This document shows, piece after piece, positions 3,401 through 5,896 of a stretch of DNA of 5,896 nt. Each line of letters opens with the position of its first letter. The first letter of the stretch is position 1. Position numbers and translations under genes: made by a program. A model generated the notes under the pieces. The model did not search any database. It had not been told where the DNA came from and was given only the letters and a program-made list of their open reading frames with translations. This DNA is from CAYRVX01 sp964642165 (GTDB lineage: Bacteria; Planctomycetota; Phycisphaerae; SM23-33), in contig CAZXOC010000382.1 in assembly GCA_964642165.1 (NCBI GenBank), positions 1 to 5,896 of the forward strand, in the 5' to 3' direction.

Positions 3401-5896
3401 GACGGACGTGGCGATGGCCGACGACGGGCTCGCGGCGGACGAGGAGGCCGGCGACGGCGTCTACACGGTCGTTTTGAGCGGCTCCCTTCAGGCGCATCGC
3501 CGGTTGATGCGCTACCGCATCACGGCGACGGACGGGCTGGGCAAGTCGATGACGGCTCCGTACCCGGAGGACCCGGCCGGCAACTTCGCGTACTTCTGCT
3601 ATGACGGCGTACCGGACTGGACCGGCGCCGACCGGCCGGGCGCAACGCCCGTGACGTACAGCTCCGAGGTGCTCACCCAGGTGCCGGTGTACCAGTTCAT
3701 CACGAAGCGGCAGAGCCACCTCAACGCGATGCACGTCCCGTATCGCTCGGGCCAGGCCGGCCAGGAGCTGCCCACCACGGGCACCTACGGCGGGTCGGAC
3801 TACCTTTGGCGCGGCACGCTGGTGTACGAGGGGGAGGTCTACGATCACGTCGAATACCGCGCCCGCGGCGGATGCTGGCGCTACGCCATGGGCAAGAACA
3901 TGTGGAAGTTCGACTTCACGCGCGGGCACAGCTTCCAGGCGCGGGACGATTACGGGCGGGAGTACGGCACGACGTGGGACAAGCTCAACTTCTCGGCGTG
4001 CATCCAGCAAGGCAACTACTGGCACCGCGGCGAGCAGGGCATGTTCGAGGCGGCGGGGTTCAAGCTGTTCAACCTCATGGGCGTGGAGGCCCCCAAGACC
4101 CACTGGGTGCACTTCCGCCTCATCGAGGGGCCCGACGAGACCGGCCCGGACCAGTACAGCGGCGACTTTCAAGGGCTGTACATGGTCATCGAGCAGATGG
4201 ACGGGCGCTTCCTGGACGAGCACGACCTGCCGGACGGCAACCTCTACAAGATGGAGGGGCACAACGGCACGCTGAACAACCAGGGCCCGACGGCCGTCAG
4301 CAACCGGTCGGACCTCAATGCCTTCAAGCAGGGCTACTACTACGACCCCAACCCCTCGGTGCAGTGGTGGCGCGGCAACGTGGAGCTGGAGAAGTACTAC
4401 TCCTACCGCTGCGTCGTCGAGGGCATCCACCACGGGGACATCGCCTACGGCAAGAACTGGTTCTTCTACCTCGATCCCGAGACGGACCTGTGGTCGATGC
4501 TGCCGTGGGACCTGGACCTGACGTGGGCGAACAACATGTACGGCAACGGGAACGACTGTTTCCGCAACCAGGGGGCGATCTTCAGCAACTCCAGCCTGTT
4601 CGTCGAGTTCCAGAACCGCCTGCGGGAGTTCTACGACCTGCTGTACAACCCCGAGCAGATGGGCCTGCTGCTGGACGAGATGGCCGGCTTCATCGACGAC
4701 CCCGACGGCGGGCTGTCCCTCGCGGACGCCGACCGGGCCATGTGGGACTACAACCCCATCCTGGCCAGCTCCTACGTGAACTCCTCCAAGGCCGGCCACG
4801 GCCGGTTCTATCAGCGGGCGGCGACGAAGGACTTCCCCGGCATGGTCCAGATCATGACGGACTACGTCGCCTCGCCGGACCGGGGGTTCGCCACGGGCGT
4901 CGCCGACGCGAACCTGCCGAACAAGCCCACCATCACGTACGTCGGCCCGGGGGGATTCCCGGTCAACCAACTGACGTTCCAGGCCTCGCCGTTCAGCGAC
5001 GGCACGGGCACGTTTGCCGCGATGGAATGGCGCTGTGCCGAGGTGACCGACCCGACGGCCCCGGCCTACGACCCCGACGAGCCGATCAACCTCGAGATGA
5101 CCGCCGTGTGGGAAAGCGGCGAGCTGACCACGTACGGCAGCCAGGCCACCGTGGCCCCGGGACCGTTGGAGGTCGGCCACGCCTACCGCGTCCGCGTGCG
5201 CATGAAGGACTCGACCGGCCGGTGGAGCCGCTGGTCGGACCCGATCCAGTTCGTGGCCAGCCGCAGCACCGACACCCCCCTGACCCGGTCGCTTCGGGTG
5301 ACGGAGATCATGTACAACCCCGCCGACGACGAGAACCTGGAGTTCATCGAGCTCCGGAACACCGGCCAGCAGACGCTGGACCTGGCCGGCGTGACGATCT
5401 CGGACGCCGTGACGTTCTCCTTCGCCAGCAGCGGCGTGACGAGCCTGGGCCCCGACGAGTACGTTGTCATCGCGAGGAACGTGTCGGCATTCGAGGGCCG
5501 CTATGACACGACGGGGCTCGAGGTCGTCGGTCCGTACGAGGGCTCGCTGGCCAACAGCCAAGAGCGGATCGTGCTGGCCGACGCGTGCGACGGCGTGATG
5601 CTGGACTTCGAGTACGAGGACTGGTACGGGCTGACGGACGGGGACGGCTACTCGCTGACGATCCGGGACGCCGCGGGGGACGAGGCGCTCTGGGACAGCA
5701 AGGCGGGATGGCGCCCGAGCTTCGAGCCCGACGGCACGCCAGGGCAGAGCGACGCGGGCCCCGACCCCGGCGACGTCATCATCACGGAGGTCCTCGCCCA
5801 CACCGACGACGCCCCGGGCGACCGCATCGAGCTGCACAACACCACGGGGCAGCCCATCGACATCAGCGGCTGGTTCCTGAGCGATTCGGCGAACGA
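417..5896 (+). CDS. Giant LEPR-XLL surface protein with lamin-tail domains and a CotH kinase domain (3' partial)
   Basis: The frame is open from ATG 417 to the window edge: 1826 complete codons and no stop. Domains in order, by residue: LEPR-XLL motif 19-27; lamin-tail (LTD) 30-153; degenerate LTD 205-331; YTNR-type domain 349-567; beta-sandwich-like 600-755; LTD 779-929; Ig/FN3-like 933-1070; CotH kinase-like 1088-1497; FN3-like 1501-1615; LTD 1622-1779; fifth LTD from 1786, cut off. LEPR-XLL N-termini and LTD-CotH mixtures are known from large planctomycete proteins. The N-terminus lacks a classical hydrophobic signal segment, so the export route is unclear. The sequence is rich in Asp and Gly and low in Cys (about eight residues). 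A role as a surface or secreted adhesive or structural protein that also phosphorylates targets is inference. It has its own promoter and ribosome binding site. The C-terminus, where any anchor or dockerin would lie, is outside the window. Confidence 0.93.
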   Translation, partial: MWHGHDRLRKVSVPALEALEPRLLLAGNPLLSEFMADNVSALPDGDGNYEDWVEIHNPTSSPIDLGGWYLSDDPSNLRQWRFPSLTIPPGGYGVVFASGEDDDDYVDAGGHLHTTFALDAIGESVILVKPDGETIAHAYLHYPDQLPDVSYGITGFTTVEQTLVSSADPVRYHVPTSGEDATAWAASGYNDASWASTITVDAAGVLIAEIGTGEARMVEIQNVSDGLVDTAGWQVLANDAGAGSINHVHDVAWALPDSMAPGAVRYRTDDVGDHYWGSGINWEAEGPGWAMLVGDAGDVKDFVAWGYTAAEIAGLSIDYGGFEGITVAGQWTGDGAAVGTVGGGEPTTGFVAFNDHVRGAGTHTNATSYAANGTASGFLKDIETGEDLDARLTVTQNGTRYEGLQGVPAPGTDAYDVFNGYVDFGSAGNSSLAVSGGDHYTLTLTGLDTGDAVTYTFHGSAVRGKDGYTNRWTLVTLEGAESATAGHSAGDGVIVLSDTQIALWTGENHRSGQGFVASWTDIDPGPDGEFSIVSNQYRGSVPTSVNPGGVADGSKGYGISGIRLEEEAPSGPLSWLRRVGNTDGDTGGDFVRTSTASQGEQNTDMTVPFGTVVPARMGVGFHEDQPQFGALIRTDVGEAMHGTNASLWARIEFEGGQLAAYDTLTLRMKYDDGFIAYLNGERLTRRNAPDWPAHDSAANDNRPNDQAVVFKDIDVSWALDLLATDRNVLAIHGLNCEAGDGDFLIVPELVVSGTSFDAGRKHFTSPTPREPNGDGGGYPGIKINEIHYDPPVRTELVEFVELYNGGADEVDLSGWYLDGGIDYVFPAGTKIAADGYVVVTQDPADFQAKFGRSALGPWTGRLGNDGDEVILRSGDGQRIDEVGYRLGFPWPTTGDLPGRSIELVNPSLDNDLGGNWRPSPSGPTPGARNGAYGDNTAPQMRQAKHTPKQPVSGEDVTVTVKVTDPDGVESVTLHYQVVDPGSYIELGDTAYQTSWTDVAMADDGLAADEEAGDGVYTVVLSGSLQAHRRLMRYRITATDGLGKSMTAPYPEDPAGNFAYFCYDGVPDWTGADRPGATPVTYSSEVLTQVPVYQFITKRQSHLNAMHVPYRSGQAGQELPTTGTYGGSDYLWRGTLVYEGEVYDHVEYRARGGCWRYAMGKNMWKFDFTRGHSFQARDDYGREYGTTWDKLNFSACIQQGNYWHRGEQGMFEAAGFKLFNLMGVEAPKTHWVHFRLIEGPDETGPDQYSGDFQGLYMVIEQMDGRFLDEHDLPDGNLYKMEGHNGTLNNQGPTAVSNRSDLNAFKQGYYYDPNPSVQWWRGNVELEKYYSYRCVVEGIHHGDIAYGKNWFFYLDPETDLWSMLPWDLDLTWANNMYGNGNDCFRNQGAIFSNSSLFVEFQNRLREFYDLLYNPEQMGLLLDEMAGFIDDPDGGLSLADADRAMWDYNPILASSYVNSSKAGHGRFYQRAATKDFPGMVQIMTDYVASPDRGFATGVADANLPNKPTITYVGPGGFPVNQLTFQASPFSDGTGTFAAMEWRCAEVTDPTAPAYDPDEPINLEMTAVWESGELTTYGSQATVAPGPLEVGHAYRVRVRMKDSTGRWSRWSDPIQFVASRSTDTPLTRSLRVTEIMYNPADDENLEFIELRNTGQQTLDLAGVTISDAVTFSFASSGVTSLGPDEYVVIARNVSAFEGRYDTTGLEVVGPYEGSLANSQERIVLADACDGVMLDFEYEDWYGLTDGDGYSLTIRDAAGDEALWDSKAGWRPSFEPDGTPGQSDAGPDPGDVIITEVLAHTDDAPGDRIELHNTTGQPIDISGWFLSDSAN
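471..497 (+). other. LEPR-XLL N-terminal motif
   Basis: Residues 19-27 read LEPRLLLAG, an exact match to the LEPR-X-LL pattern found at the N-termini of large planctomycete and some other bacterial surface proteins. It follows a basic start (MWHGHDRLRKVSVPALEA). The motif is associated with presumed extracellular proteins; whether it is an export, processing or anchoring signal is, as far as I know, not settled. Confidence 0.85.
504..875 (+). other. Lamin-tail domain 1
   Basis: Residues 30-153 show the LTD pattern: LLSEFMADN at the start, then WVEIHNPTSSPIDLGGWYLSD, then an IPPGGYGVVFAS strand and the late GESVILVKPDG strand. LTDs are small immunoglobulin-like beta-sandwiches, common in bacterial extracellular proteins. 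An acidic loop, GEDDDDYVD (99-107), might bind Ca2+. Confidence 0.85.
1029..1409 (+). other. Degenerate second lamin-tail-like segment
   Basis: Residues 205-331 begin VLIAEIGTGEARMVEIQNVSD and continue to DTAGWQVLAND, following the LTD order (E-I, then V-E-I-x-N, then GW). The later WAMLVGDAGDVKDFVAWG resembles the final LTD strand. Spacing and loops are unusual, so it is either a diverged LTD or a related fold. It is preceded by a short segment, VPTSGEDATAWAASGYNDASW (about 175-196). Confidence 0.5.
1461..2117 (+). other. YTNR-type domain, probable all-beta module without a name I can give
   Basis: Residues 349-567 form a self-contained unit. It starts FVAFNDHVRG, has APGTDAYDVFNGYVD near 409-423, LTLTGLD followed by VTYTFHGSA, then YTNRW at 468-472, then GFVASWTDIDPGPDGEFSI at 514-532, and ends GYGISGIRLEE. 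The pattern resembles a module I associate with planctomycete and other environmental bacterial surface proteins. Alternating hydrophobic strands suggest a jelly-roll or carbohydrate-binding-like fold. The function is not known to me. Confidence 0.5.
2214..2681 (+). other. Beta-sandwich-like segment with LRMKYDDGFIAYLNG motif
   Basis: Residues 600-755 contain GVGFHED (618-624), LTLRMKYDDGFIAYLNG (664-680), NVLAIHGLN (727-735) and DFLIVPEL (742-749). This set recurs in LTD/CotH-type bacterial proteins and looks like a galactose-binding-like or PA14-like beta-sandwich, in which a D-D-G-x-x-x-Y-x-N-G turn is typical. The ligand is unknown. Confidence 0.5.
2751..3203 (+). other. Lamin-tail domain 3
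   Basis: Residues 779-929: IKINEIHYDP, then LVEFVELYNGGADEVDLSGWYLDGG, then FPAGTKIAADGYVVVTQD, GNDGDEVILRSGDG and IDEVGY. It closes with SIELVNPSLDND and the usual NWRPSPSGPTPGARN ending. This is the most canonical LTD in the window. Confidence 0.88.
3213..3626 (+). other. Ig/FN3-like domain preceding the kinase
   Basis: Residues 933-1070 begin NTAPQMRQAKHTP and contain VTVTVKVTDPDGVESVTLHYQ, MADDGLAADEEAGDGVYTV and LMRYRITATDGLG, then FAYFCYDGVP. The alternating strands and the tyrosine-corner-like RYRITATD resemble Ig or FN3 modules that often sit directly before CotH domains. It is probably a rigid spacer presenting the kinase. Confidence 0.6.
3678..4907 (+). other. CotH kinase-like domain
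   Basis: Residues 1088-1497 begin QVPVYQFITKRQSHLNAM and keep the family landmarks in order: YRARGG (1147-1152) with GKNMWKFDF (1159-1167), the likely nucleotide-binding strand and lysine; LFNLMGVEAPKT; GLYMVIEQMD (1253-1262), the hinge region; GNLYKMEG (1274-1281); HHGDIAYGKNWFFY (1338-1351), the catalytic loop with D1341 and N1347; and LPWDLDLTW (1362-1370), with D1365 or D1367 as the metal-binding Asp that replaces DFG. CotH proteins are atypical kinases; the Bacillus enzyme phosphorylates spore coat proteins. Catalytic residues look intact, so activity is plausible. The substrate is unknown and there is no sign of sporulation genes here. Confidence 0.85.
4917..5261 (+). other. FN3-like domain after the kinase
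   Basis: Residues 1501-1615 begin PNKPTITYVGPGGFPVNQLTF and end YRVRVRMKDSTGRWSRWSDPIQF. The paired Y-R-V-R-V and W-S-x-W-S pattern is typical of fibronectin type III domains. It separates the kinase from the C-terminal lamin-tail repeats. Confidence 0.65.
5280..5753 (+). other. Lamin-tail domain 4
   Basis: Residues 1622-1779: LRVTEIMYNP, then NLEFIELRNTGQQTLDLAGVTISD, LGPDEYVVIARN, ERIVLAD and a terminal WRPSFEPDGTPGQSD. The order of strands and the closing PDGTPG motif are standard for the family. Confidence 0.85.
5772..5896 (+). other. Fifth lamin-tail domain, cut by window edge
   Basis: Residues 1786-1826: DVIITEVLAHTDD, then RIELHNTTGQPIDISGWFLSDSAN. This is the first third of an LTD and resembles LTD 1 (WYLSD versus WFLSD). 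It shows that the repeat series continues beyond the window. Confidence 0.75.

Noticed and set aside
2564..3604. Plus-strand open frame of 346 codons
   Set aside because: It is in another frame of the giant gene, and its Arg/Gly-rich low-complexity product has no motifs.
3806..5506. Plus-strand open frame of 566 codons
   Set aside because: It overlaps the CotH domain in a different frame, and its product is Arg/Gly/His-rich with no domain signature.
270..5837. Very long minus-strand open frame (1855 codons)
   Set aside because: It lies in exact codon register opposite a plus-strand frame with clear LTD and CotH motifs. Its product is a Val/Arg/His/Pro-rich sequence with no recognisable domain, as expected for the complement of GC-rich coding DNA.
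1..5896. CRISPR arrays, tRNA/rRNA genes, insertion sequences
   Set aside because: No regularly spaced direct repeats, tRNA-like cloverleaf, rRNA segments, transposase motifs or terminal inverted repeats were seen on either strand.

Overview
The window is strongly GC-rich, with G or C at nearly every third codon position. The protein content points to a planctomycete, possibly a Phycisphaerae-like lineage or an environmental relative. The clues are a giant surface-type protein that opens with an LEPR-XLL motif (LEPRLLLAG) and then carries lamin-tail domains and a CotH-type kinase domain. The lineage is inferred from architecture alone; no rRNA or taxonomic marker is present.

Layout: positions 1-155 hold the last 50 codons of an upstream plus-strand gene, ending in TGA at 153-155. 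Two GC-rich hairpins follow at once (179-198 and 200-220) and may end that transcript. Positions 221-416 are a promoter and leader region. Its only AT-rich patch holds a good sigma-70-like promoter (TTGGCG, 17-nt spacer, TATAAA with an extended -10 TG), overlapped by two small inverted repeats. A GGAGG ribosome binding site lies 5 nt before the ATG at 417.

From 417 to the right edge the plus strand is one uninterrupted reading frame of at least 1826 codons, with no stop in the window. In order it encodes: an LEPR-XLL N-terminus, lamin-tail domain 1, a degenerate second lamin-tail-like segment, an unnamed YTNR-type domain, a beta-sandwich-like segment, lamin-tail domain 3, an Ig/FN3-like segment, a CotH kinase-like domain with recognisable catalytic motifs, a second FN3-like segment, lamin-tail domain 4, and the start of a fifth lamin-tail domain cut by the window edge.

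The picture is a single very large, acidic, probably exported or cell-surface protein under its own promoter. The lamin-tail and beta-sandwich modules would serve as adhesive or structural parts, with an atypical protein kinase in the middle. The very long minus-strand open frame covering the same region is a codon-register shadow. No RNA gene, mobile element, CRISPR array or long nucleotide repeat was seen.
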